From positions 310,001-374,000 of the forward strand of contig CAVZQU010000008.1 of the NCBI GenBank assembly GCA_963777515.1: a stretch of DNA of 64,000 nucleotides. Reading direction: 5' to 3'. The notes below the pieces were generated by a model. The model made no database searches. It was not told the origin of the DNA and saw only the letters and a program-made list of their open reading frames with translations. This document shows positions 29,740-39,577 of the stretch, piece by piece (position 1 is the first letter of the stretch; every line of letters starts with the position of its first letter). The position numbers were made by a program, and so were the translations under genes. The DNA comes from CAVSWT01 sp963777515. GTDB taxonomy: Bacteria > Bacteroidota > Ignavibacteria > Ignavibacteriales > Ignavibacteriaceae.

Positions 29740-29871
29740 TTAATTTACTGTTGTTTGTGTCTTTACAACTGAGAATGCTATAATGATGAGTATAGCAGCA
29801 ATGATTATTGAAGTTGTCATTGAATTACTTATGTGTTGAAGTACCGATGATTCGTTGAACTTCGCATTCAT
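29740..29871 (-). CDS. 43-residue single-span membrane peptide
   Basis: A short gene: MNAKFNESSVLQHISNSMTT, then a 20-residue hydrophobic helix rich in Ile/Ala, ending KTQTTVN. Support: its ATG overlaps the stop of the SnoaL gene (ATGA), and AGGAGGAAAG directly precedes it (this binding site lies inside the end of the SnoaL gene), so the two should be translationally coupled. No homolog is recognised. It may be a membrane anchor or a small regulator; function unknown. Confidence 0.55.
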   Translation of the reverse strand: MNAKFNESSVLQHISNSMTTSIIIAAILIIIAFSVVKTQTTVN

Positions 29872-30311
29872 TTCTTTCCTCCTTTCAGTTCTGAACCGGG
29901 GAGTGAAACAAAGCCCAGTTGCTGCCACATGCCGAGAAGATCGAGCTGTTCCCAGGCTTCAATGATTTTATCATTTGCAAGTTTATAAATAGTTGTTCCG
30001 TCAATAACAATCTGCTTTCCGGTTATTTGTTCAATTCCAGGAAGATTCCCTGTATGTGTGCCTGTTGCTTTCCATCTTCCAATAACAATATTATCACACA
30101 CAATTAATTCCTCATAGATAACGCAACAATCAGGGAAAGCATTTCGATACATTGTAATAGCTTGTTTCCAATTTTCTCTCGTTCCGATCCCATTCGGCAT
30201 ATGCGGTCCGTGGTATTTTGCATCTGCTTCCATAATTTCATCACCGACTTCAATCAATCCTTTATTCCACATTTCATCAGCTATCCGGTTAATTATAAAT
30301 GATTTATTCAT
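29868..30311 (-). CDS. SnoaL-like ester cyclase family protein
   Basis: 147 residues, no signal peptide. SnoaL pattern: IADEMWNKGLIEVGDEIMEADAKYHGP, NWKQAITMYRNAFPDC, VIGRWKATGTHTG, GKQIVIDGTTIYKLANDKIIEAWEQLDLLGMWQQLG. The terminal W-Q-L-D-LG-WQQLG is diagnostic for the ester cyclase branch. Such proteins are named after polyketide cyclases, but most act on unknown small molecules. The start is set at 30311, where AAGGA has good spacing; ATGs at 30317 and 30356 are alternatives. It follows the cupin gene after 11 bp and overlaps the 43-residue peptide gene. Confidence 0.85.
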   Translation of the reverse strand: MNKSFIINRIADEMWNKGLIEVGDEIMEADAKYHGPHMPNGIGTRENWKQAITMYRNAFPDCCVIYEELIVCDNIVIGRWKATGTHTGNLPGIEQITGKQIVIDGTTIYKLANDKIIEAWEQLDLLGMWQQLGFVSLPGSELKGGKK

Positions 30312-30322
30312 TTTCATATTCC

Positions 30323-30811
30323 TTAATTTATAGTTAGTGTTATCACGGCAAAACAAACGTCACTATTACTTAACACACGTGTAATATGTCCTTTCCCTTT
30401 TGTGTCCTCTCCCAAAATCAAACTGCCGGGACCAAATCGTCTAACTTCTCCATCGGAAACTTCAATCTCAACTTCACCGGACAATATGATATTGAATTGT
30501 TCCCGGGGAACACAGTGCCAATCAGCTTTACCTCCTGTAGGGGCAGTAATAACAACCATATTATTTGTTCCGTTAGGTTTGGTAACTGACACCGAGGGTA
30601 GTTGCGGAGAAAATTTTATAGAACGAAATGACATTTCTTCAGAGTTAAAATGTGTATTACCGCTTGAATCCGAATAGATTCTTGTGAATTTAAAAGGCTT
30701 AGCTGTAACATTAGAATCATTGTTTTGTTCTTGACCATAAATAGTAGATGCTGAAGAGATTAAAATTAGAATTATGACTAAACTTAAATTGTAAGAGAAA
30801 TTAATTTTCAT
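30323..30811 (-). CDS. Secreted cupin-domain protein
   Basis: 162 residues with a signal peptide (LVIILILISSASTIYG) and a single cupin barrel: KADWHCVPREQFNIILSGEVEIEVSDGEVRRFGPGSLILGEDTKGKGHITRVLS. The His in ADWH and the Glu/Gln in REQF, with His in GKGHIT, fit a two-motif metal site. Cupins catalyse or bind diverse small molecules; the ligand is unknown. The start at 30811 follows GGAGTTAACT. It is the first intact gene of the run cupin, SnoaL, 43-residue peptide, oxidoreductase, NTF2. Confidence 0.82.
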   Translation of the reverse strand: MKINFSYNLSLVIILILISSASTIYGQEQNNDSNVTAKPFKFTRIYSDSSGNTHFNSEEMSFRSIKFSPQLPSVSVTKPNGTNNMVVITAPTGGKADWHCVPREQFNIILSGEVEIEVSDGEVRRFGPGSLILGEDTKGKGHITRVLSNSDVCFAVITLTIN

Positions 30812-30835
30812 AGTTAACTCCAATTAAAATGGTTA

Positions 30836-30925
30836 TTATTTTTTAGGGGGAAAAATAACACCGAGCTGCAGCATAGCGGTAACTCCATTTGAATATCTAT
30901 AAATTGGCACATCTCCTGATTCCTT
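30836..30925 (-). pseudogene. C-terminal remnant of a decayed gene
   Basis: An open stretch ending at TAA (30836-30838) encodes KESGDVPIYRYSNGVTAMLQLGVIFPPKK, with no start codon in reach. The last part alternates hydrophobic and polar residues like an outer-membrane strand. It may be the tail of a lost outer-membrane protein; the evidence is thin. Confidence 0.3.
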
Positions 30926-30928
30926 AAA

Positions 30929-32020
30929 TTATTTTATAATTATCATTTTCTTTGTTTGTATAAAATCGCCAGCTTGAAATTGGTAGAAATAAATTCCACT
31001 GGGTAGAGACGCATGGCGATGCGTCTTTACGGAAATAAAAGTTATTTCATAATTTCCAGGCGATTGTTGTTCATTAACAAGAGTTGCTACTTCTCTACCA
31101 AGAATATCATAAACTTTTAATTGTACGGACACAGCGCGCTGTGTCTCTAAGGGAATGGAATATTTTATTTTAGTTGTTGGATTAAATGGATTGGGAAAAT
31201 TTTGAAATAAATTATATTGCTGTGGAATTTCCGTATCATTCAAATTATTATCATTAACACTAACCAAAGCACCTGACGATACAAGCTTTGGATCACCCTC
31301 ACTATCACCGTGATTATGATAGTAGGCAAAATCTCTTATATCATCTGCGCCATCATTATTGATTCCAAGGTCTTCAAATACATCAAACCTCCAATATCCC
31401 ACTAACCCGCTGTCAAGAGATGAATAATAAGCAGGCGGGAGAGTATCATTCATTGCCGCTTGAAGCTGGCTTTGAGAGCGTGCAATATTCCATAATCTAA
31501 CTTCATCAATTGCAGCATAAACGGGCTGCCATGAAACCCCATCAAAATTACTTCCTATTGTGAAATTATTAGAGGATGGTTTTATGCTTGCTTTTCCGGT
31601 GCTTAATTCATTATCCAGATTTCCGTCAAGATACACTTTTATAGTGTCGCCATCAAAAGTAGCAGCAACATGGTGCCATATTTCATCATTTATTGGTGTA
31701 TTTCCATCACAAAAATATTGTGCCCCATCCATTCCCCAAAATTCAAATCTGATTACATTTGATGGTGTTAAAACTAAATCATATCCGGTTTTGTCAGTAT
31801 ATAGGTATTTATCAACAATCCTACCATATCTTCCGGCAGGTTGTGCGGCATCCGCTTTTACCCAGGCTTCAACCGTAATATTTTTTGTAATATTTAAAGT
31901 TGTATCATTTCCGCAATTTAATAAGTCATCCATAGTTTGAAAAGCGTTTTCAGCTACTTGACAAAAAAGAATTGACGAGAATAAAAACAAGGTTATTAAA
32001 AGAGAAGTAATTACTTTCAT
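30929..32020 (-). CDS. T9SS-exported LamG-domain protein
   Basis: 363 residues: signal peptide (to SSILFC/Q), one LamG/concanavalin-like domain (NITVEAWVKADAAQPAG, EIWHHVAATFDGDTIKVYLDGNL, AIDEVRLWNIARSQ, GLVGYWRFD) and a complete T9SS type A sorting domain (NFPNPFNPTTKIKYSIP ... QTKKMIIIK). Such proteins are displayed on or released from the cell surface and usually bind glycans. The sorting domain contains two palindromic inserts, at 31123-31150 (site A) and 31003-31030 (site B), giving LETQRAVSVQ and VKTHRHASLP, and remains open. Confidence 0.88.
   Translation of the reverse strand: MKVITSLLITLFLFSSILFCQVAENAFQTMDDLLNCGNDTTLNITKNITVEAWVKADAAQPAGRYGRIVDKYLYTDKTGYDLVLTPSNVIRFEFWGMDGAQYFCDGNTPINDEIWHHVAATFDGDTIKVYLDGNLDNELSTGKASIKPSSNNFTIGSNFDGVSWQPVYAAIDEVRLWNIARSQSQLQAAMNDTLPPAYYSSLDSGLVGYWRFDVFEDLGINNDGADDIRDFAYYHNHGDSEGDPKLVSSGALVSVNDNNLNDTEIPQQYNLFQNFPNPFNPTTKIKYSIPLETQRAVSVQLKVYDILGREVATLVNEQQSPGNYEITFISVKTHRHASLPSGIYFYQFQAGDFIQTKKMIIIK
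31003..31030. repeat. 28-bp palindrome inside a sorting domain (site B)
   Basis: GTAGAGACGCATGG then CGATGCGTCTTTAC; one mismatched pair near the end and one in the core. The coding strand gives VKTHRHASLP just before SGIYFY, where relatives have a plain ASNLSSGVYFY loop. Confidence 0.85.
31123..31150. repeat. 28-bp palindrome inside a sorting domain (site A)
   Basis: GTACGGACACAGCG then CGCTGTGTCTCTAA; the 20-bp core GACACAGCGCGCTGTGTC is a perfect palindrome. It encodes LETQRAVSVQ between KYSIP and LKVYDILG, the same point as at 23654, 37051, 39550 and 45228 but with another core. Confidence 0.85.
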
Positions 32021-32091
32021 TAAAATGCCTCCAATGTGATAAATATTAATTTGTTTTCGATATTCTTTTATAAATAATTTTAGGTATCTGT

Positions 32092-32604
32092 TTATTGTTC
32101 CTTTGATTTACTTGTCATGGTAGAACGATAATTCCCAATATTTACACTACACTTCCAGGCCCCATCATTTTGTTTCTTCCAGATGCAGATATAATTTCCT
32201 TTTTGTTTTATTGGTTTGCCTTCAATACCGGGTAGTGAAATAGTAAATGTTCCAGTTGTATACCCTAAATCATTTGAGTTTGATACAAATACTTCTGCGG
32301 GTATATGTTCCAAAGAGAAACCGGGAATCGCGCGGTTTTTTATTACTATGTCTTTAATTGACTCTCTTCCAATTACTATAGGGGCCTCCGGAAAATAAAG
32401 GACGGCATCTTCCGACCAAAAAGAAACTATTCGGTCAATATTTGTATCAGCAATTGCCTCGGACCATTCTTTATCTGTAGCAAGCAACTTTAACCGTTCG
32501 GATTGGTTGTCTGAAGTTGAGCAGCTAAAATTTGAATAAACATACAATGAAATAGCCATGTAATAAATTATTTTCAAATTATTTCTTCCGTTTCTCTTTC
32601 TCAT
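32092..32604 (-). CDS. NTF2-like (DUF4440/SnoaL) putative lipoprotein
   Basis: 170 residues. The N-terminus has a basic start, a hydrophobic stretch and a possible lipobox (YSNFSC), so the protein may be lipid-anchored. The NTF2 core shows LLATDKEWSEAIADTNIDRIVSFWSEDAVLYFPEAPIVIGRESIKDIV and GTFTISLPGIEGKPIKQKGNYICIWKKQNDGAWKCSVNIGN. It is the third NTF2-fold gene of this neighbourhood and lies divergent from the CadC-like regulator, whose start is 135 bp away. The ligand is unknown. Confidence 0.82.
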   Translation of the reverse strand: MRKRNGRNNLKIIYYMAISLYVYSNFSCSTSDNQSERLKLLATDKEWSEAIADTNIDRIVSFWSEDAVLYFPEAPIVIGRESIKDIVIKNRAIPGFSLEHIPAEVFVSNSNDLGYTTGTFTISLPGIEGKPIKQKGNYICIWKKQNDGAWKCSVNIGNYRSTMTSKSKEQ

Positions 32605-32738
32605 TGAAATTTTTAATACAATTACCGGTTAAAATTTTTATTAAAAAAGATTGTTTATTTTATTATTATATTGTAAAATGTTCTACTCACAGTCTTGACA
32701 AAATCATTAAAAAGTTATGATAAAAATCTGCAAAACAT

Positions 32739-34679
32739 ATGAAAACGGATGAAATACAAATTTTTTACTTTGGTGATTTTGTTTTAGATACCAGCGATCA
32801 TAGTCTAAGAAAAAAGACAAAACAAATTCATTTGCGCCCCAAGGCTTTTGAAACACTACTGTATTTAGTTAATCATCGTAGTACTTTAGTTAAGAAACAG
32901 GATATGTTGGATGATTTGTGGCCTGATGTAATTGTAACAGAAAATACATTAAGCCATTGCATTGATGAAGTTCGCAGAGCTTTGCAGGATAATGCACAGG
33001 AACCAACATTTATTCGTACTATTCCAAGAATTGGTTTTAAATTCATTGCAGAGGTTAAAGAATCGGAAACTGATGAAGACAAAGCCGTCAAAAATAGTTT
33101 AACAGAGAATGAACGCAGAGAAAATATTTATTCTTCAGCAGCGGCAGACAAACAAGAAAATCAAACATTCCTAAGAAGCATTTCTCCAAAGAAGCAGCAT
33201 GTTTTCATTATCTTGATTGTAATTATTTTTCTTGGAATATCTGCCGTGATTATTTTCAATTTGGTGACTAACAATGATACAAAAATTAATTCCATAGCAG
33301 TACTTCCATTTATGAATCTTAATATTGATCCTAACGAAGAATATTTCGCTGATGGGATGACGGAAACATTAATTTCAAACCTGGGGAAATTAAAATCACT
33401 AAGAGTAATTTCACGAACATCGGTGATGACATATAAAAACGCATCCAAGCCGCTGCCGGAAATTGCTAAACAATTAAATGTTGATGCTATTGTTGAAGGA
33501 TCAGTTTTGAATGCAAACGGTTATGTTAGAATAACTGCTAAACTTATCAAAGCAGATAAAGACCAGCTATTGTGGGTTAAAAGCTATAAACGGGATATGC
33601 ATGATATTCTGAAATTACAAGGAGAACTTGCACATGAAATAGCTTCTGAGATACAAATTAAGTTAACGCCGGAAGAACATGCAAAAGTTGTTTCGTCCAA
33701 ATCTGTAAACCCCAAAGCCTACATTGCTTATCTTAAAGGGCGCTACTTTTGGAATATGAGAACCGGCGAAGGATTTGAAAAAGCTAAAGAGCAATTTCTT
33801 AAAGCTATTGCTATTGATTCTGAATATGCCCCGGCATATGCGGGTTTGTCCGATACATATTTCCTGCAAGGTAATTACGGAATTATTCAAACAAATGAAG
33901 CGACAATAAAGGCAAAGAAATATGTTACTAAAGCACTTTCATTGGATGAAACATTAGCTGAAGCTCATGTATCTTTGTCGGCGTGCTTATATAATGAATG
34001 GGACTTATTAAGCGCTAAAAGAGAATTGGAAAGAGCCATAGAGCTTAATCCAAATTATGCAACAGCGCATCAATGGTATGCATTCAGTTTAATAAGATCA
34101 GGGTTGACGGAGGAAGGGATTTCAGAGATGAAAAAAGCTACCCGGCTTTCACCATTATCACTGCGAATACAAGTAGATTTGGGACGTGAATTTTATCTTG
34201 CCCGTCAATATGATAAAGCAATAAACCAATATAAAGAAACACTTGAACTGGATCAGAATTTCCCCCCAACTCATAGTTTACTTGGATTGGTATATCTAAA
34301 GAAAGGGGATTATAAAAATGCAATAAATGAATTAGAAAAAGGGATGAAGCTTAGAAAGGCTACAATGAGTAGGTATCTAGGATATGTTTATGCTTTAGCC
34401 GGAGACTCTGTTAAAGCAGATAGTTTTCTTAATATATTACTCGATCGATGGAATGAATGGCATGATGGCGCTACTGATATAGCTCTTATTTATGCCGGTT
34501 TTGGTAATAAAGAAAAAACGTTTGAGTGGTTGAAAAAAGCATATGATGAACGTGACACCGGACTGCTTAATCTGATGATAGACCCAGTTTGGGATGCATT
34601 TCGAACAGATTCGCAATTTCAGAATTTAGTAAATAATATAGAAATTCAAACAAACAAAGCTCATGGCAGTATTATGTAA
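32739..34679 (+). CDS. CadC/ToxR-like transmembrane regulator with TPR sensor
   Basis: 646 residues in three parts. Residues 1-105 are an OmpR-type winged helix (IHLRPKAFETLLYLVNHRSTLVKKQDMLDDLWPDVIVTENTLSHCIDEVRRAL ... IPRIGFKFIAEV). One transmembrane helix lies near residues 149-172. Outside it, SIAVLPFMNLNIDPNEEYFADGMTETLISNLGKL leads into six or more TPRs. Such proteins bind DNA while embedded in the inner membrane and sense periplasmic signals. It is divergent from the NTF2/LamG/cupin/oxidoreductase run and is the natural candidate to control it; that link is inference from position. Confidence 0.9.
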   Translation: MKTDEIQIFYFGDFVLDTSDHSLRKKTKQIHLRPKAFETLLYLVNHRSTLVKKQDMLDDLWPDVIVTENTLSHCIDEVRRALQDNAQEPTFIRTIPRIGFKFIAEVKESETDEDKAVKNSLTENERRENIYSSAAADKQENQTFLRSISPKKQHVFIILIVIIFLGISAVIIFNLVTNNDTKINSIAVLPFMNLNIDPNEEYFADGMTETLISNLGKLKSLRVISRTSVMTYKNASKPLPEIAKQLNVDAIVEGSVLNANGYVRITAKLIKADKDQLLWVKSYKRDMHDILKLQGELAHEIASEIQIKLTPEEHAKVVSSKSVNPKAYIAYLKGRYFWNMRTGEGFEKAKEQFLKAIAIDSEYAPAYAGLSDTYFLQGNYGIIQTNEATIKAKKYVTKALSLDETLAEAHVSLSACLYNEWDLLSAKRELERAIELNPNYATAHQWYAFSLIRSGLTEEGISEMKKATRLSPLSLRIQVDLGREFYLARQYDKAINQYKETLELDQNFPPTHSLLGLVYLKKGDYKNAINELEKGMKLRKATMSRYLGYVYALAGDSVKADSFLNILLDRWNEWHDGATDIALIYAGFGNKEKTFEWLKKAYDERDTGLLNLMIDPVWDAFRTDSQFQNLVNNIEIQTNKAHGSIM

Positions 34680-34772
34680 AACTATTTAGAAGTACTTTTC
34701 TTCTCACGTAGTTACTTATATAATTTCACTTTAACATTTAAATTTTTCCTTCATATTATTAAAAGACTTTCG

Positions 34773-36560
34773 TTATTTAAGCAGCAGCATCTTTTTAGTT
34801 TTAATAAAGCCTCCAGTTTTCAAAGTATAAAAGTAAACTCCGCTTGAAAGATTTGCTGCATTAAATTCAACTTCATAATTTCCCGGTTGTTGTTGCTATG
34901 TTTACAAGAGTTGCAACTTCTCTTCCGAGTATATCATAAACTCTCAATTGTACGGACATCGGCATGCTGTGCTTCTACGAGAGGGAATGGAATATTTTAT
35001 TTTTGTTGTTGGATTAAATGGGTTTGGATAATTTTGACTTAAAGTATAATTGGAAGGTATTGAATTACTGCTCTCATTTTCAGTAATTCCTGTAATATGA
35101 TGTGTTATGTTGGTAACTAATGATTTATAAGCCGAATCGGCACTTGCTGATATTTTCTTTAATTCAGTAATGCTTTCAAGATGATCGCTTCCACTTACAG
35201 CAGCTAAAGCAACAACTACCTCAGCCGTATCTCCCATGGATAAATTAAAAGGCCCATTAATTAAATACATACTTCTATCTCCTGCTTTATCAAACTTACC
35301 ATCTATTTTCCCTGTCCCTGCAACCGGGTCTCCATCCAGAAGATATGTTCCATTATTTATAATGTCGGTTATGGATGCCGGAAATGAATTGCCGGCTGGA
35401 TAAGGCAACGCAGGTGATTTTCCTCTAAAAATATTATAATAATTTGCTCTAGTATCTGAGTAAGGGTCGGGATTTATCCATGAACCACCGTTGTTTCTAA
35501 CATATACAAAAGAACTCAAATGATTCTTATTAACATATTTGTACCCTTTTCTCCAATTTAAATTTATAGATGCACTGTCATTTGAATTACCGGATTTTTG
35601 AGAAACTCCGCTTAAAATAGTATATCCAACAGCAGGAGGAATCATTCCCAAGGGCTGATAAACAGCATCTGAATCATTTGCATTATATGCATATCCTAGA
35701 TTCAGTGCGGGGTCACAACCGGCATAATCATCTGTTCCATCCCCAACATCCGGATCAGCAAATTGTACAATATACATACTGTCAATAGTTGAATTTGGAT
35801 TTGAATTAGACGTGCCTTTATAAACAAGATTAACTTTTTTGAAAATAACATTATCCAGTCTTTTGTTCAAATTATAAGCCCAATAGGTTTCAGAAATATT
35901 TATCCCGGTTTTGGGAGAGCCAAATAAATAAAATTGATCGTCATACTGTATAAATAAAGTTTGCGAAGCGCCTGAAACTCCTGGTATATCAATATTAGGA
36001 TCATATTTTCCATTTTTATCGACATCATCATACGGGGCTCCCATTTCAGCAGGCCATTCCTGCCAGTCAGCTTGATATAATTTACGCACAGAATCAATTT
36101 GATCTTGGCTTACACTTCCAGCATCTATACTAAAATATGCAGCTGCATCTTCCGAAATATCACCACTAGTATAATCAGGCCTAACTCTGAAAACATGTAT
36201 AGCAGGAGTTCCGCCACTGGCATAATATGCCCCATTTACTCTAACATCAAAAGAATTTTCGTCGTTTATTTTTCCACCCCAAAGAATTCCATCTGAAAAT
36301 ATTACGCCCGCAACAGAACCTTTAGGAAAAGAGCCGTTCCATGTTGAAGCAACTTTCCAATCATGGAAACCAGAAGAAGTTACCCATGATGTAAGATTGT
36401 TTATATCAATTATGTTTTCAGATGGGCCGTCTTGTACTTCGGCAGTTAACGGCTTTTTATTATTTACTAATTTTTTATCCTTTGCTGATATATTAATAAG
36501 GGGTACTGATATCAACAAAACGAAACAAGCAAGGAATGCATTTTTACTTTTGCATTTCAT
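34773..36560 (-). CDS. T9SS-exported protein of unknown fold (two frameshifts in the sorting domain)
   Basis: A reconstructed protein of about 595 residues. It has a signal peptide (FLACFVLLISVPLINISA), a large beta-rich body without a known domain (Tyr/Asn/Asp-rich; DDVDKNGKYDPNIDIPGVSGASQTLFIQYDDQ), and a sorting domain. The main frame stops at 34944 after KYSIPS; the domain resumes in other frames as SVQLRVYDILGREVATLV and GNYEVEFNAANLSSGVYFY, ending KTKKMLLLK at 34773. One break coincides with an imperfect 29-nt palindrome (34950-34978), the other is near 34895, where AACATAGCAACAACA has an extra base. The function is unknown. Confidence 0.75.
34950..34978. repeat. Diverged 29-bp palindromic element (site A)
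   Basis: GTACGGACATCGGCATGCTG then TGCTTCTAC. It keeps the GCATGC centre, but one arm has diverged and it is one base longer than its relatives, which breaks the frame. Confidence 0.65.
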
Positions 36561-36812
36561 GTTTTCCTCCAGAAATAATAAAAGATTGGTTTTATTCTAA
36601 TGCGTATTTTTTAGCTGATTAGGTTCAAACAATTATAGATTTTTTAGGTAAGTAGATTTTGGAAAAAGGTTTATTTGTTAGAAATGATTTTTTATAAACC
36701 GGTTGTGAAGCAAATAACCTTAAAAAAGACTATAGTAATAAAAAGCTGTGAATTAATTTTGGGGTGACAGAGAGGTATAAAATATTACCCATTACCTAGT
36801 AAAAATTAAACA
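36561..36812. other. Intergenic, no gene seen
   Basis: An AT-rich stretch upstream of the gene ending at 34773 and downstream of the next one. It should hold the promoter of the gene starting at 36560. Besides the terminator at 36813-36838 I see no conserved element or ORF. Confidence 0.5.
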
Positions 36813-36838
36813 TTCTGCCTGATTGTGAACAGGCAGAA
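36813..36838 (-). terminator. Intrinsic terminator of the beta-propeller gene
   Basis: A perfect 9-bp GC-rich stem (TTCTGCCTG and CAGGCAGAA) with an 8-nt loop, followed on the minus strand by TGTTTAATTTTTA. It lies 36 bp after the stop at 36875. Confidence 0.75.
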
Positions 36839-36874
36839 CGATAGTTAAAATAATTTTAATAATTATTAATTCAA

Positions 36875-38967
36875 TTATTTCATTAAAATCATTTTTTTTG
36901 TTTGAACAAAATTTCCAACTTTTAATTGGTAGAAATAAACACCGCTTGAAAGAGTGGAGGCATCAAATGTTACTTCATAATTCCCCGGCTGCTGTTTTTT
37001 GTTAACCAGAGTTGCTACCCCTCTCCCGAGGATGTCATAAACTCGCAGCTGTACAGACGGGGCATGCCCCGTCTCTACGGAAGGAATGGAGTATTTAATT
37101 TTTGTAGTTGGGTTAAATGGATTGGGATAATTTTGTTCCAGGGAAAAATGTTCCGGGACAGAAACAGAATTATTCACAGAAGTTATAACTTCAGAAAGAG
37201 GCCGCCTCCATACGCCGCCGTCAGCAGAAGCTGCAAACATATAACTATCATTAACAGCTAAACTATAAATATCTCTTGAATTATAACCATCGCTTACGCT
37301 TTCCCAGCTTTGTCCTCCATCATAAGATTTTAGTATCTGATTATATTGGCCTATAAAAATTCCTCCGTTATAAAAGAAAAATGAGTATGCATAAGAGTTA
37401 TTAAGTTGATTCCAGCTGGTGTCATTTAATCCGGTTTTGTAAAATCCATCATTTGTTGCCAGGTAAACCGAAGAATCTTTGAAAGCAATACCGTAAGTTA
37501 TAGGACTGGAAAATCCATTGTTGAACTGAGACCAATTTGCTCCCCCATCCGTTGAACGATAAACACCATTTACATCTGTACCTGCATATACAACGTCTCC
37601 TAAAACGGCTAATGAATTTATGCCTGGATAATGTCCCGGGCTCGTACTCAAGCCGTTATTCACCGTATCCCATGTGCTTCCATTATCTGTAGATTTTAAT
37701 ATTCCAGCACCTCTAAAACCGGCGTATATTACAGAATCATTTATTGATATTGCTGTGAAAGAAGCATTTGGTACATAATATGTTTTTACCCATTTATTAT
37801 TAACTGCGTCTAATTTATAAATGCCGTCTTTGACAACAGCATAATAATTATTATTAAAGATTTGAATATTAATAATTTCGCTCAAATCTATTCCATCATT
37901 ATATCTTTGCCATGAATCCCCATCATCTGTGGATTTATAAACACCCCCTTCTGTTGCGGCAAGGACATCATTGTTTTTTGTGACAAGTGCATTAATTCTG
38001 CTTCCTATTATTCCTTTGTTTGATAATGCCCAGGTATAGCCTCCATCCGTTGAACGATAAATGCCGTTGCCGTAAGTAGCTATAAAAACATTTGATCCGC
38101 TTCCTTCTATATCCTCGAAAGAATTCATGGTTGAATCAACCTGAATTTCAGACCAGGAAGTCCCTTCATCCGAAGAAATATAAAATGTGTTATCATAAAA
38201 ACGTCCAATCAAATTTCCGTTTAAAAAATATAAATCATAAAAGGAGCTATTCTCCCCTCCACTGCCGTCTCGTTGAGACCATGAATCACCAAAATCTGTG
38301 GATATATAAATACTTGAATTGACGCTGGAATTTGCTGCAATTAATTTGGAGCCATCGAATGTTATTGAAGAAGTTGTTAATTCATTAGATCCGTTTTTTA
38401 ATAATTCCCAGGAATTACCTTTATCAGACGACCGAAACAATTGCCCTATTGAATTCCCTGCAAACAAAAAAGAGCTGTCGGATTTAATAAAATTAATTGT
38501 TCCTGTAATTAATGAATCGTTTAACTTTTCCCAGGAAGCGCCATCATCAGTTGAGCGATAAAGTCCGTCTGGAGACGGGGCATAAACATTTTGCCCGGCA
38601 ATAGATAAAAAATAAACATACTTATTTGCAATGGTAGTATCGGTAATCTTATTCCATGAATCGCCGCTATTTGTAGAATGATAGATTTCACTTGATCTAT
38701 TAAAAACAAACAAATCATTTCCTTTTCCGGCAAGAGTTCTGCAATCTCTTAGAAAATCGAAACCTTCAATTTGTAGACCAGGAAGCTCCATTATCTGATG
38801 ATTTATAAATTCCGCTTCCCGAGATATTTGCAAACACAGTAGTGCCGTTGTCATAAACATTAGTCGCTCTGCCGCCCAAACGGGCCTTTTGTCTGCATCC
38901 ACTGAGCAAATAATAGTTGAGTTGTAAATAATCCTAAAAAAGTAAATAATATAAAAATTCTTTTCAT
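36875..38967 (-). CDS. T9SS-exported YCF48/BNR beta-propeller protein (two frameshifts)
   Basis: A reconstructed protein of about 697 residues. The ATG at 38967 opens a signal peptide (FTFLGLFTTQLLFAQ); frames then change near 38885 (GGGCGG, one G too many) and near 38775. The body has about ten repeats of the form YRSTDDGASWEKLNDSL, each with the Ser-x-Asp-x-Gly-x-x-W Asp-box of sialidase/BNR propellers. It ends in a full sorting domain with the palindromic insert VETGHAPSVQ (37051-37078). Likely a surface adhesion or binding protein; no catalytic residues can be named. Confidence 0.85.
37051..37078. repeat. 28-bp palindrome inside a sorting domain (site A)
   Basis: GTACAGACGGGGCATGCCCC then GTCTCTAC; a 20-bp perfect core around GCATGC. 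It encodes VETGHAPSVQ between KYSIPS and LRVYDILG. Identical copies are at 39550 and 45228. Confidence 0.9.
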
Positions 38968-39399
38968 AGTCTTTGGTTTCCTAATAAGTTTGTTATCAAA
39001 ATTTTATGAAATGTTGTTTGAATAAAATCATTTTCAATTTAATAGCCGGCGCAGATGTGTTTTATTGCGCCATCCCCGGAATTTTTAATGGAATGAATAA
39101 ATACGAATAAAAAAGAAAAAGGTAAATTTTTCATTAAAGCTCCTGATCGTTTATTAGAGTTATTATAAAATTATTTAGTCGTTATTTTCTGGTCATGTAT
39201 AATGCACACCTGCGGTTAAAGGCATGCGGTAAGAATAAAAACAAATTAATTTTTATGTGCGGATATGTCAAATTAATTTTTTTTAATAAAACTTTGTCTG
39301 TGATTTAAATAATATAATTGAAAGAGGTTAGGCAGTAAGTAAAAAAATAATATTTTTCCCCAAGGAGTTATCTTTCATGTTTAAATATAGTTGCCTGCT
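38968..39399. other. Intergenic, mostly without recognisable features
   Basis: About 430 bp between the propeller gene and a sorting-domain remnant. Apart from one possible 31-residue ORF (39039-39134) I see only AT-rich sequence, with a GATGCGG-like inverted word near 39205-39235 that I could not assign. Confidence 0.4.
39039..39134 (-). CDS. Possible 31-residue small ORF
   Basis: ATG at 39134 with AGGAGC six bases upstream; it codes for MKNLPFSFLFVFIHS followed by a short polar end with one Cys. The hydrophobic start could be a signal or membrane helix. It lies 71 bp upstream of the propeller gene start, on the same strand. Only the binding site and position support it. Confidence 0.25.
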   Translation of the reverse strand: MKNLPFSFLFVFIHSIKNSGDGAIKHICAGY

Positions 39400-39427
39400 T
39401 TTAATTGATAAAAGCAACCCTCTCTTG

Positions 39428-39455
39428 GTAGGGGCGAATAATTATTCGCCCTTAC
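39428..39455. repeat. 28-bp palindrome in a sorting-domain remnant (site B)
   Basis: GTAGGGGCGAATAA then TTATTCGCCCTTAC; near-perfect. It is at the same domain position and has the same core as the copy at 45105. Confidence 0.85.
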
Positions 39456-39549
39456 ATTTGGCTTAAACTCAACTTTATAATTACCTGGCGGCTGTTGTTT
39501 ATTAACAAGGGGGCAACATCTCTTCCAAGGATATCGAAAATCTTAAGTT

Positions 39550-39577
39550 GTACAGACGGGGCATGCCCCGTCTCTAC
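39550..39577. repeat. 28-bp palindrome in a sorting-domain remnant (site A)
   Basis: Same sequence as the copies at 37051 and 45228 (core GGGGCATGCCCC), at the same domain position. Confidence 0.9.
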
